Shown one piece after another: positions 27,777-35,749 of a stretch of DNA of 64,000 nt (within the stretch, counting starts at the first letter, position 1; every line of letters starts with the position of its first letter). Source of the DNA: Corynebacterium uropygiale (lineage in GTDB: Bacteria > Actinomycetota > Actinomycetes > Mycobacteriales > Mycobacteriaceae). Below the pieces are notes generated by a model, which saw only the letters and a list, made by a program, of their open reading frames with translations, searched no databases and had not been told where the DNA came from. The position numbers and the translations under genes are program-made. The DNA is taken from NCBI RefSeq assembly GCF_021568315.1, contig NZ_JAKGSI010000007.1, forward strand, positions 1 through 64,000, written 5' to 3'.

Positions 27777-29426
27777 CTAGGCCGCCAGGGCCTCGGAGAT
27801 GGGGCCCAGGCAGAGAACGGGGAAGAAGGTCAGGGCCGCGACGAGCAGCACCACGCCGACGGTCAGCGCCCCGAAGGTCACGCCGTGCGTCGGGAGGGTG
27901 CCGGAGGAGGCCTCCGTCGAGCGCTGCTCAGAGAAGGACCCGGCCAGCATAAGAACGCAGATGATGGGCAGGAATCGGCCCAGCGCCATCGCGGCGGCGA
28001 GCGAGAGCTGGAACCACACGTTCGTCACGGTGAGGCCGCCGAACGCGGAGCCGTTGTTATTCGCGCCGGAGGTGTAGGCGTAGATGATTTCGCTCAGGCC
28101 GTGGGCGCCGGCGGGGGAGCCGACGGGCCCATAGTTGGTGAGCGCGTCGATCGTGCCCGGCAGCAGCACCGTGATGGCCGTCCCGGCGAGCACGAGCGTC
28201 GGCATCACGAGGATGTAGAGACACGACGCCGTGATTTCCCGCCGGCCCACGTGCTTCCCGCCGAACTCGGGGGTGCGCCCGACGAGCAACCCGCCGATAA
28301 ACACCGCCACGATCGCCACCACCAGCAGACCGTAGAGCCCGGCGCCCACACCGCCGGGCGACACCTCGCCGAGCAACATGTTGAGCATGGCCAGGCCACC
28401 GGCGGCCGGCGCGAGGCTGTCATGCATCGCGTTGACCGCGCCCGTCGAGGTGGCAGTGGTGGACGTTGCGAAGAGGGCGGACGCCCCCTGGCCGAAGCGC
28501 ACTTCGATGCCTTCTATGGTGCCGGCCTTCACCTGTGCCCACGTCATGAGGCCCAGCACCACACCCCACAGAAACACGACGACGCCCAGCAGGGTGTAGC
28601 CATCCTTGGCGCGCTGCGTCATGATCCCGTAGGTGTGCGTGAGGGAGACGGGAATGACAAGAATCGCGAAGATCTCCACGATGTTGGTGAAACCGTTGGG
28701 GTTCTCAAAGGGGTGCGAGGAGTTCGCCCCCACGATGCCACCGCCGTTGGTGCCCAGCTCCTTGATGGCTTCCTGCGATGCGATGAGCGCGCGGGGGACG
28801 TCGACACCCTGCGCCGTCACCAGGTTGGACCCAAAGCTTTGCACCACGCCGCCCGCGAGGAGCAGCAGCGCGATGATTACCGCACCCGGCAGCAGGATCC
28901 GCGTGGTCCCGCGCACGAGGTCCACCCAGAAGTTCCCCAGGTTGCGGTGGTAGGCAATCCCGCGCACGAGCGCCACCGCCACCGCCATGCCGACAGCCGC
29001 CGACAAGAAGTTCTGCACCGTGAGGCCCGCAGCCTGCGTGAAGTTCGTCAGCGTGTCCTCACCGGAGTAGGACTGCCAGTTCGTATTCGTCACGAAGCTC
29101 ACCGCGGTGTTGAACGCCATCGCGCGCTCCACCGCCTCCTGCGGATTCCCCCAGGAGGGCAGCACCGCTTGCAGCCTTTGGATGAGATACAGCACGACGA
29201 CGGATGCCAGGGAGAATCCCAATACAGCCCGGCTATAACCCCGCCATGTCTGAGGGGCGTCGGGGTTAATGCGCAGAAGCTTGTAGCACAGTGCCTCTGT
29301 GCGCAGGTGGCGCGGCGAGGTGTACACTCTCGCCATCCACCGACCCACCGGCACATACGCCGCCGCAAGGAGAATGATCAACACAGCAATCTGGCCAAGC
29401 GTGGCCACGAGAGAAAAAGACGACAT
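27777..29426 (-). CDS. kdpA: K+-transporting ATPase subunit KdpA
   Basis: A 549-residue channel-like subunit with ten or so spans and the selectivity loops expected (NTNWQSYSGE, ELGTNGGGIVGANSSHPFENP, NNNGSAFGG). It forms the K+ pathway of the high-affinity pump. It follows kdpF by three bases. Confidence 0.96.
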   Translation of the reverse strand: MSSFSLVATLGQIAVLIILLAAAYVPVGRWMARVYTSPRHLRTEALCYKLLRINPDAPQTWRGYSRAVLGFSLASVVVLYLIQRLQAVLPSWGNPQEAVERAMAFNTAVSFVTNTNWQSYSGEDTLTNFTQAAGLTVQNFLSAAVGMAVAVALVRGIAYHRNLGNFWVDLVRGTTRILLPGAVIIALLLLAGGVVQSFGSNLVTAQGVDVPRALIASQEAIKELGTNGGGIVGANSSHPFENPNGFTNIVEIFAILVIPVSLTHTYGIMTQRAKDGYTLLGVVVFLWGVVLGLMTWAQVKAGTIEGIEVRFGQGASALFATSTTATSTGAVNAMHDSLAPAAGGLAMLNMLLGEVSPGGVGAGLYGLLVVAIVAVFIGGLLVGRTPEFGGKHVGRREITASCLYILVMPTLVLAGTAITVLLPGTIDALTNYGPVGSPAGAHGLSEIIYAYTSGANNNGSAFGGLTVTNVWFQLSLAAAMALGRFLPIICVLMLAGSFSEQRSTEASSGTLPTHGVTFGALTVGVVLLVAALTFFPVLCLGPISEALAA

Positions 29427-29429
29427 GAC

Positions 29430-29522
29430 CTAGAACCTCTCTGGATCGACGAGGGCAATGACCAGGTAGCACGCCAACGCAATGGCGATCACGAGGAGGC
29501 CAATGGCAACGATCTGACTCAT
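29430..29522 (-). CDS. kdpF: Small subunit KdpF
   Basis: A 30-residue peptide, MSQIVAIGLLVIAIALACYL then a short basic/acidic tail ending ERF. It is a single membrane helix of the size and position expected of KdpF, the lipid-like stabiliser of the Kdp complex. First gene of the operon, three bases before kdpA. It is easily missed because of its length. Confidence 0.9.
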   Translation of the reverse strand: MSQIVAIGLLVIAIALACYLVIALVDPERF

Positions 29523-29563
29523 GAGAGGCACCTTAGAAAGCACTCATGAGGGATCGGCCCCAC

Positions 29564-29614
29564 TTTGACGGGATTTTTACGGCCAATGAGGAAATCTTGA
29601 CGTTTCTTTGACGG
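29564..29614. promoter_or_regulatory. Four TTGACGG-like direct repeats, probable KdpE sites
   Basis: TTGACGG-type units begin at 29565, 29576, 29597 and 29608 (TTGACGG, TTTACGG, TTGACGT, TTGACGG). The spacings are 11, 21 and 11 bases, i.e. two tandem pairs one helical turn apart within each pair. OmpR-family regulators bind such repeats. The array lies 42-92 bases upstream of kdpF on its template. Confidence 0.65.
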
Positions 29615-29696
29615 TAGAGGGGAGAGGCGGCCGCGGTGGGAGACCGTCAAGGTGGTTCGGTGTCCATTGCGCGTGCGTTCATCCCCCGATCGATGA

Positions 29697-30299
29697 GTGA
29701 CGAGAATACTGCCCCCCGATGCCCGTGCCCACTACCCGACGCAGGGGCGCTTACCAGGGGGTGACGTTGACATTTATGGGGTGTCGCGATCTGACGAGCG
29801 CGGCAAGCGACCGGTGATCGTCGATATCCATGGAGGTGGGTGGAATCAGGACGCGCGCATGCCGGCCACTTTACGGTGGTTCGCGGACCATGGGTATCTG
29901 GTGCTGCGGCCGAGCTATGAGCTGGCGACCCCCAACAGGCCGACGGCGGATACCGTACGTGACCAGGTTTTTTCTGCGTATGCATGGTGCGCGAAGCACG
30001 CGGCGGAGTGGGGCGGGGATCCGCAGCGCCTGTCCGTGTTTGGTGATTCGGCGGGTGGTGGTCTGGCGGTGAGCACGGCGTACCGGGCCTCAGTGGATGC
30101 GAGGGTGCCGGGCCCGCAGGATTCGTTCGTGCCGCCTGATTCGGTGAGGACATTTGCCGGTCAGGCGCGCTCCGCGGGGATCGACGTCACGCTGCAAGAA
30201 GTTCCCTGGGCGGATCACGCCTTTGACGCGCAGTTCGCCGATTCTCTGGGATTTCAGCTGGTCACCTCGGTGACGGACGCGTTTCTTCGGGAGGCGTAG
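29697..30299 (+). pseudogene. Degraded alpha/beta hydrolase (HSL/esterase type)
   Basis: A 200-residue frame with the oxyanion motif DIHGGGWN and the nucleophile elbow GDSAGGG. Only about 25 residues later it jumps to the acid/His region (ending VPWADHAFD), where related esterases have about 100 residues. The lid and core strands between are missing, consistent with an in-frame deletion. The frame opens with a weak GTG directly after an in-frame stop, and a different frame carries the nearby ATG (29693), so the N-terminus is also damaged. It is probably nonfunctional. Neighbouring gene scraps support local decay. Confidence 0.65.
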
Positions 30300-30365
30300 C
30301 TGCCGCATCCGTGGCGGGGATGGTCTTCTCTCCCGTGAGCATGGTGAGCAGTAAGATCAGTGCGG
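30300..30365 (-). pseudogene. Remnant of a cupin gene 3' end
   Basis: On the minus strand this stretch reads LLLTMLTGE, the same as the C-terminal end of the cupin gene at 31724-32158. The DNA match covers about 43 bases (30308-30351 against 31748-31789) with a two-base indel. The rest of that cupin copy is absent. It marks the left edge of the low-GC cassette at 30357-31375. Confidence 0.6.
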
Positions 30366-30809
30366 TGAGGGGGTTGGGTTCTTTTGGGGATGATGATGCT
30401 CGCGGATCCCCTGGTTGGCGATGGCGCTCACCCACGCCCATGTTGCCAGGCTGACCGCCAACCCGAGGAGGCCCACCGGATTCATATATCCGGGGCTGAT
30501 CATGAACCATATGGTGCAGACGATGGCGGCAAGCGCCGCGATCATCACCCCGATCTTCAGTGCGCGGCAGAACCGTGCGGTTTCCCATCCCTGGTGGTAG
30601 AGGTAGCCCGAGTAGGCCGCTACCCCGCTGAGGCTCAGCCCAGCGACCAGGAAGCACACCGCGTAAGCCAGTCCGCCACCCGGAACGCCGGTCTGCTGGT
30701 CAAGCCATTCCTTTACTGACGTAGACAAGGCCACAATCTGGAGTGTCCACAGGATGATGAAGGCCGCAGTGCCGATGTGAAAGAGAGAGAGTTTCCGCAT
30801 AACGATCAT
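30357..30809 (-). CDS. Four-span membrane protein, partner of the exported protein upstream
   Basis: A 150-residue protein with about four hydrophobic segments (near residues 8-28, 47-68, 85-105 and 112-130) and a His/Pro-rich tail. Its ATG overlaps the TGA of the exported-protein gene (ATGA at 30806-30809), so the two are made together. I recognise no family. By position it could be an immunity or export partner for the secreted product; that is inference. Confidence 0.65.
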   Translation of the reverse strand: MIVMRKLSLFHIGTAAFIILWTLQIVALSTSVKEWLDQQTGVPGGGLAYAVCFLVAGLSLSGVAAYSGYLYHQGWETARFCRALKIGVMIAALAAIVCTIWFMISPGYMNPVGLLGLAVSLATWAWVSAIANQGIREHHHPQKNPTPSPH

Positions 30810-31375
30810 CCGAAGGTGAAGTCGAAGTACATTTCAGTTGCAGGAGCATTCGAGTTTATGTCGTCCCAGGCATGTGCAGTTTGAGTTTCACCCACGCCAG
30901 CGACAGCTTTAGCTATCTGTTTTCCATCCCGCTTGTAAGTGATACTCGCACCAACAACTCTTCCTTGTCCGCCGCAGTCGCCACCAGAGCCCTGTTCACC
31001 CGAGGCATGGACCGTGCCTCGATAATGGAGGTATGCGATTTGCTGATTGCGTACGGTACTTGAACCGCAATGAAAAGTATGGTCTTCGTAAGGGCTCCAA
31101 TGGTTAAAATTTATAAATGGACCATTCGCCCCGGTGGTAGACGCTTTATCGCTCTTCTCTAGTTTTTGACAACCGATGGAGTGTTTCGTTCCTTGTGAGT
31201 CAAGAAATACTTTGTGTTCTCCATGTGAACAGTCAAGCTCTTGCTGTACTTGAGAAATCGTGGGATCTTCTCCTGAAAAGGGCGCCTGATCTTGAGCATT
31301 AGTTACAGGAGGGGTGAGTATGCCAGTAGTGCACATGCTCGCTACTAGAACTTTCATAAAACCCTTATGTCTCAT
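30806..31375 (-). CDS. Exported Cys-containing protein, low-GC cassette 1
   Basis: A 189-residue protein with a Sec signal peptide (cleavage near PVTNAQDQ) and a mature domain rich in Gly, Ser and His. It has four Cys (in DCSHGE, IGCQKL, FHCGSS and GDCGGQ) spaced as for two disulfides, and ends in beta-like FDFTFG. The coding region is visibly more AT-rich than its surroundings. The cassette lies between direct repeats of a cupin-gene tail. No family recognised; a secreted bacteriocin-like or surface-active protein is one possibility. Confidence 0.65.
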   Translation of the reverse strand: MRHKGFMKVLVASMCTTGILTPPVTNAQDQAPFSGEDPTISQVQQELDCSHGEHKVFLDSQGTKHSIGCQKLEKSDKASTTGANGPFINFNHWSPYEDHTFHCGSSTVRNQQIAYLHYRGTVHASGEQGSGGDCGGQGRVVGASITYKRDGKQIAKAVAGVGETQTAHAWDDINSNAPATEMYFDFTFG

Positions 31376-31602
31376 GTGCTCGGGAACCTCTCTTTGGTGG
31401 GGTTGATAAGCCGCGTTCTTGCAGCTTATCTATCATGTGCCTATGGTAAGGTTCCCCCTCGAAGAGTTCAATACCTTGTGAATAATTGCACAAAACTCAC
31501 AAAGGTGACGCAACTCACTACGTGAGGACATGCTGGAACGGCTCTTTCTTTGGGGCACGTACATTGACTATCTAGCGGTTTCCTCTTCCCTCTTCCTCGG
31601 CT

Positions 31603-31749
31603 TCAAAGGCGATGCCCCTCGAGGTTTTCCTTGCGCTCGGTGAAGAAGGCGAGCATAGTGACTGTGCGGCCGCGGACGTTGGTGGCGATGTCCTTGGGGA
31701 CGTCATCGGGAATGAGCAGCACATCATGGATGGCGTAGCCGCCTCGCCC
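31603..31749 (-). pseudogene. Remnant of a SAM-methyltransferase gene
   Basis: A 48-residue stretch in a frame offset from the cupin reads GGYAIHDVLLIPDDVPKDIAT. It closely parallels GFYAIHEMALTPDDLPEEIA in the intact methyltransferase at 32258-33085. Nothing of the catalytic N-terminus remains. It partly overlaps the 3' end of the cupin frame, suggesting that the two were fused by deletion or recombination. Confidence 0.55.
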
Positions 31750-32158
31750 GCGGCGGGGTGGCGTCTTCTCCCGTGAGCATGGTGAGCAGGAGGACGTGCT
31801 GCTCGGCGGGGTCGGCGTCGGCGGGGCAATCCACCCGGTGAATGAGGTAAGCCGGCAGATGGAGGACGACGCCCGGCTCCATGGTGATCTCCTCGTCCTC
31901 GCACGTGAAGACGAGGGTGCCGCGCAGACACTGGACGGTGATGGGGTGGGCCGCGCGATGATCCGGCAGGCTCTGACCCGGGAGGAAGTGGAAGCAGATG
32001 AGGTTGCCGCCATCAGCCTGGAGGAGCCGGCGCACGCCGGGGCGCGGCCGGGTGGGGTGGGGCTCGGGTAGGTTTTCCAGCACCCGGATGGTGCTCATGT
32101 GGCCGGCGTCGGAGCGCTGCTCGGGGCTGCCAAAGGTGTCAGGGTGGTTGGTGTGCAT
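31724..32158 (-). CDS. Cupin-domain protein
   Basis: A 144-residue single cupin with beta-barrel motifs: FHFLPGQSLPDHRAAHPITVQCL (conserved His region) and the second motif ending VLHLPAYLIHRVDC. It was shown to start at 32158 by a GAAGG ribosome site. Its C-terminal tail after LLTMLTGE is probably frame-shifted relative to the duplicate remnant at 30300-30365. Substrate unknown. It is 99 bases downstream of the methyltransferase gene on the same strand. Confidence 0.72.
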   Translation of the reverse strand: MHTNHPDTFGSPEQRSDAGHMSTIRVLENLPEPHPTRPRPGVRRLLQADGGNLICFHFLPGQSLPDHRAAHPITVQCLRGTLVFTCEDEEITMEPGVVLHLPAYLIHRVDCPADADPAEQHVLLLTMLTGEDATPPRARRLRHP

Positions 32159-32257
32159 GGTGGCCTTCTTCTTGGATCAGCGTGGATGGGGATGGGGTGT
32201 TCGCACTGCCGCCTCGGTGAGCGCGGGAGATCACTGAGGCGAGAGCGCAGACCAGCG

Positions 32258-33085
32258 CTACGGCTCCCTCTTCTGCAGCACCATGCCCATCCCCGCCAGA
32301 TAGTCTCGGTATTCGGTGAAGGTGGCGCGCATGGCGAGCACACGCCGGCGCACTTCTGGCTTTCGCGCGAGGTTCATCATCATGGTGGCCACGCCGAGCG
32401 GGCCTTCGTCGGCGAGGAGGCGGCGCGGTTCGAGGAGGCTCATGGTGGTGGTGAAGTTGTCGGTGACGGTGAAGCCGGCCTCAGTAGCAACCTCGGTCCA
32501 TTCCGGCCGGGTGAGGGGGCGGGCGTTGACTTTGATGACCTGCGCGAGGCGCCGGCGGATCGCGGTGGCGATCTCTTCGGGCAGGTCATCGGGGGTGAGC
32601 GCCATTTCGTGGATGGCGTAGAACCCGCCCGGCCGGAGGATGCGGTGGGCTTCCGCCATGATGGCCCTCTTCGCTTTTGCGCCCTGCATGGTGAGCATGG
32701 CCTCCCCGATGACGATGTCGGCGCACCCGTCCGGCAGGCCCGTATCCGATGCGGACACGTGATAGACCTTCTGCTGCGTGCCGCCCCACTCGGGGTGGGA
32801 GCGCAGGAGGTGGGCGACCTGCTCGCAGGCATCGCGGTCCTGGTCCAGGGCGGTGTAGGTGGCGGGGTGGGCGTCCAGCAGAAGGCGGGCGGTCGTGCCC
32901 AGTCCGGGGGCAATTTCGACGACGTCCGCCCCGGCGAGGTTGAGCTTGCTGAGCAGCCAGTCCGTTGTTTCTCGGCCGCCGGGGCGCAGGACCTTCTTGC
33001 CGACGCTTGCGAGGATCCAGTGGCCGCCCTGGCTCTCCACGGGGCGATCAGATTCAGGGGTATGCGGATGCTGTGTGTGAGGCAT
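32258..33085 (-). CDS. Class I SAM-dependent methyltransferase
   Basis: A 275-residue protein with motif I VVEIAPGLGTTARLLL, an acidic residue ending the next strand in YTALDQDRD, and the post-motif RILRPGGFYAIHEMAL. The C-terminus carries a helical substrate-binding part. The substrate is unknown. The AAATACGTATTT palindrome sits 18 bases upstream of the start codon and may be the operator. The remnant at 31603-31749 is a paralog. Confidence 0.85.
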   Translation of the reverse strand: MPHTQHPHTPESDRPVESQGGHWILASVGKKVLRPGGRETTDWLLSKLNLAGADVVEIAPGLGTTARLLLDAHPATYTALDQDRDACEQVAHLLRSHPEWGGTQQKVYHVSASDTGLPDGCADIVIGEAMLTMQGAKAKRAIMAEAHRILRPGGFYAIHEMALTPDDLPEEIATAIRRRLAQVIKVNARPLTRPEWTEVATEAGFTVTDNFTTTMSLLEPRRLLADEGPLGVATMMMNLARKPEVRRRVLAMRATFTEYRDYLAGMGMVLQKREP

Positions 33086-33099
33086 GCCTTAATGCTACT

Positions 33100-33118
33100 C
33101 CCAAATACGTATTTAGGG
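33100..33118. promoter_or_regulatory. CCC-AAATACGTATTT-A-GGG palindrome, candidate operator
   Basis: The core AAATACGTATTT (33103-33114) is a perfect 12-bp palindrome flanked by CCC and GGG arms. It lies just upstream of the methyltransferase start on the minus strand. Confidence 0.45.
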
Positions 33119-33366
33119 GTGGCTGGGGTGAACGATACAGTGCCCGAGAGTGCAACCGGTGATGTGCGCGGCAGGAGCCAGGGAGGGGCGGTGGTAACAG
33201 AGGGCACGATCGTGAGAGTGCCAGGGACCGATGCCGATGAGGCGGGCGGAGAGTGCTCTGTTCGGAGCGGTCAGATGCTGTGTGAACTATAGGAAACACA
33301 TCATGGCTGCATCCGCGAGACGACATGTCAAGGTGTCAGAAAAATTGAAAAGGTAGCTTTCGTTCA

Positions 33367-33381
33367 CCCCCAATACGGGGG
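33367..33381. promoter_or_regulatory. CCCCC-AATAC-GGGGG element upstream of cassette 2
   Basis: A 5-bp inverted repeat whose right arm begins GGGGGAAATC. A GGGGG(A/T)AA element occurs at a similar distance (about 80-90 bases) before the first gene of all three low-GC exported-protein cassettes. Confidence 0.4.
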
Positions 33382-33469
33382 AAATCTATCAATCTCATCG
33401 GTACTTATTGACAAGGGTGACCTTAGTATTCCAGTCTGTAGCTGTCCTACTCATCGACCAGGAGGGATC

Positions 33470-33982
33470 ATGAGGATCACCAAGAAGATCGTCGCTACAG
33501 TGAGCGCTGTTGCTGTAATGTGCTCATTCTGTGAAGTGGAAGTCCATGCGGAGAGTCGAGATGCTTCTCGCTCCGAAATTCGCCTCGTGGATTCCCCATT
33601 CCAAGGCACGCTTGATGATCAAGCTGAAGCAATGACTACGCTTCTCGAATACTATGAGAGCATTCCAGATGAAGTCCTTCAGAAGGGTGACGCTGCATAT
33701 GATCAATGGAAAGAGCAGCATCCGATTATGGCTACAAGGGCAAATACTGTTGACTGCACCTTGGCTATAACAGCATTAATCGCTACTACTGCCATCCCTG
33801 TCGCAAAAATTGTGAAGATCAAGAAGCTCATCAAAGCGCTGGGTGGCGTCCAGGAAGCTGTACGAATCATGTGGGGAGCGTCGTTCAGCTACGAGAAACT
33901 GATGGCAATGGGCGGTGCAGTGAAGGATCTCGTCGCAGAGATCGTCGGATACAAGGATGTTAAGGAGAAGTGCTTCCAGTGA
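33470..33982 (+). CDS. Exported protein with hydrophobic core, low-GC cassette 2
   Basis: A 170-residue protein with a Sec signal peptide (cleavage near EVHAES). The acidic N-terminal half (residues 28-95) is followed by a hydrophobic, Lys-rich segment (TLAITALIATTAIPVAKIVK then KIKKLIKALGG). Two mature Cys, in VDCTLAI and KEKCFQ, bracket that segment and could form a disulfide. Base composition is lower in GC than the flanks. The amphipathic cationic part is reminiscent of bacteriocin-like domains released from a pro-protein, but I know no exact match. Confidence 0.65.
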   Translation: MRITKKIVATVSAVAVMCSFCEVEVHAESRDASRSEIRLVDSPFQGTLDDQAEAMTTLLEYYESIPDEVLQKGDAAYDQWKEQHPIMATRANTVDCTLAITALIATTAIPVAKIVKIKKLIKALGGVQEAVRIMWGASFSYEKLMAMGGAVKDLVAEIVGYKDVKEKCFQ

Positions 33983-34254
33983 CGAATAAAAAAGTTTGGG
34001 CGGTCTCTCTAACGATTATTCTTGTTGTTGCCGCAGTTTTCGTGGCGATCCAGCACGATTATATGGTGGCGTTGATCCTGCTCATCGTGGCTGGTCTTAT
34101 CGATCTTCTTGTTCTTATGCCGTCGCGAAAGAGCATCGATTCTATTGCATCGCATAAAGAACTCGGAGATATCAATCCTGAGGAGCTGAAAGAGTACAGG
34201 AGGAAGCATCCTGGTAGCTCCATCGTGGATGCTATCAATAACACCAGAGAGTGA
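33979..34254 (+). CDS. Small membrane protein, partner of the exported protein
   Basis: A 91-residue protein with two membrane spans (about residues 7-24 and 28-47) and a charged cytoplasmic tail. The GTG start at 33979 overlaps the preceding TGA (GTGA) and has AAGGAG nine bases upstream; a GTG at 33970 is in frame but would sit on the ribosome site. Tight coupling to a secreted protein suggests immunity or anchoring; no family recognised. Confidence 0.65.
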   Translation: MTNKKVWAVSLTIILVVAAVFVAIQHDYMVALILLIVAGLIDLLVLMPSRKSIDSIASHKELGDINPEELKEYRRKHPGSSIVDAINNTRE

Positions 34255-34397
34255 AAGCGGCACGTACTATCCGCGTACATACCGGTGACCGTCAGGTAGA
34301 GGCATCCTTGTCTCTCCCATGATCGAGATGAGCGACGTACGAGTTTTCAGCGTTGCGTCCGCATGGGTGGTGCTGTGGAGCTGGATCGGGAAAGCTA

Positions 34398-34446
34398 GCC
34401 CCTTGTCTGCAACAGCTGCGAGAACAGTTGTCAGCGGACAAGGGGC
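34398..34446. terminator. 10-bp inverted repeat between convergent genes
   Basis: GCCCCTTGTC (34398-34407) pairs with GACAAGGGGC (34437-34446), with some further pairing inside the 29-base loop. It sits between the convergent cassette 2 and permease genes and may end both transcripts. Confidence 0.55.
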
Positions 34447-34463
34447 ATCGTGCGCTTCTGGTC

Positions 34464-35714
34464 TTATGCCCAGCCTGCCGGGACGAGGTTGAGGATGGAC
34501 GCGATGGAGTAGAGGAAGGCCAGCACGTAGACGGCGATGAGAACGACTTGGAGGGCTGGGTGGGCCTGCCAGGTGGCCTGCCAGACGGGTTTGCGGTCGC
34601 CGTGGCGTCGGGAGAGTCTAAGGAGGATGACGGGGATGATGGACATGACGGCGCCGGAGAATCCGCCGGCATAGCTGAGGGCGGCGACGAAGCTGCCCCA
34701 TCCGGCCAAGGAGATGATCAGCGGCGGGCCGACGGTGAGTGCGACGGCCAGGGGGCGTTGGCGTCCGTGCTCGGCCCAGTGGCAGACGTCGAGGATGTTG
34801 CGCATGGCGGTGTAGCCGATGGCGATGAAGCTGGTGAACATCGCGCAGAGGGCGAAGATGTTGGCCAGGTAGTAGGCGCTGGTCCCCAGGTTTTCACCCC
34901 AGGAGACGGTGACCACCTCGGACACCGAGGTCCCCAGGAAGCCGAGCGCCGCGAAGGGCACGAGCGCCAGGGTGAAGCCGGTGGCGCACATGCCGAGCAC
35001 GATGGAGCGCGGCACCGCGGAGGGGGAAGCGGGGTCTGCGCCGCGCGCGATCTCGGGGACCACGTATTGGGCCAGGAAAGTAAACACCGCGAGGTTGAGG
35101 ATCGGCACGATGAAGTAGGGATGGAAGACCACGAGGTTCTCCATGCTGATCCCCGGGCCTGCGAAGGTCCAGCCGCAGAGGATGAGGATGATCGCCGCCA
35201 TCCCGCAGGTGATGAGGCCCTCGGTGAGGCCGGTGGCCTCCAGGCCCTTCCACATGATGAAGGACCCGGCGGCGAAGAACACGAGCGTGCCGGCCAGCTC
35301 CGGGATGAGGCCGTTGCTCAGGTTGGAGAGCAGCTGCCCGCTCCCGGAGGCGTAGGCGATGAGCGCGCCGATGCTGTTCACCATGATCGCGATGAAGATG
35401 ATCCAGCGGCCCGTCTGGCCGAGGTAGCGTTCGGCCAGGCCAGAGAGCTGGAGCGGCTCCTTGGTGCGCAGCGAGACCTCGGCGATGTAGAGCATGGAGA
35501 TCGTCGTGAGCACGCCCGCGATGACCAGCGCCACGAGCAGCGCGAGGAATCCGCCATTGCGCCCGGCGTAGGGGAGGGAGAGGATCCCGGCACCAATGTT
35601 CGTGCCGAAGATGAGCGCCACGCCCTGGGCCACGCTGAGGTGAGCGCGGTGGGGGCCGGTGGTGTCGGGGCCAGGCTGCGTCGTGGGGGTCGAGGGGGAG
35701 GAGGTATCGGTCAT
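34464..35714 (-). CDS. Amino-acid permease (AAAP/HAAAP-like)
   Basis: A 416-residue permease with about eleven spans. The first span region IFGTNIGAGILSLPYAG is the hallmark of the aromatic/neutral amino-acid permease branch. It follows the GABA aminotransferase gene by 35 bases on the same strand, so it may import GABA or a related amine acid; the specificity is inferred from context. It ends at a shared convergent hairpin. Confidence 0.85.
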   Translation of the reverse strand: MTDTSSPSTPTTQPGPDTTGPHRAHLSVAQGVALIFGTNIGAGILSLPYAGRNGGFLALLVALVIAGVLTTISMLYIAEVSLRTKEPLQLSGLAERYLGQTGRWIIFIAIMVNSIGALIAYASGSGQLLSNLSNGLIPELAGTLVFFAAGSFIMWKGLEATGLTEGLITCGMAAIILILCGWTFAGPGISMENLVVFHPYFIVPILNLAVFTFLAQYVVPEIARGADPASPSAVPRSIVLGMCATGFTLALVPFAALGFLGTSVSEVVTVSWGENLGTSAYYLANIFALCAMFTSFIAIGYTAMRNILDVCHWAEHGRQRPLAVALTVGPPLIISLAGWGSFVAALSYAGGFSGAVMSIIPVILLRLSRRHGDRKPVWQATWQAHPALQVVLIAVYVLAFLYSIASILNLVPAGWA

Positions 35715-35749
35715 GGTGTCCTTCAGGTCCGGCGGGGAGGGGGAGGCGC

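Larger units (their letters stand above)
33086..33469. other. Intergenic region between methyltransferase and exported-protein cassette
   Basis: This 384-base gap contains the palindrome at 33100-33118, a CCCCC/GGGGG inverted repeat at 33367-33381 and the promoter of the cassette at 33470. No convincing gene is visible. Confidence 0.55.
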
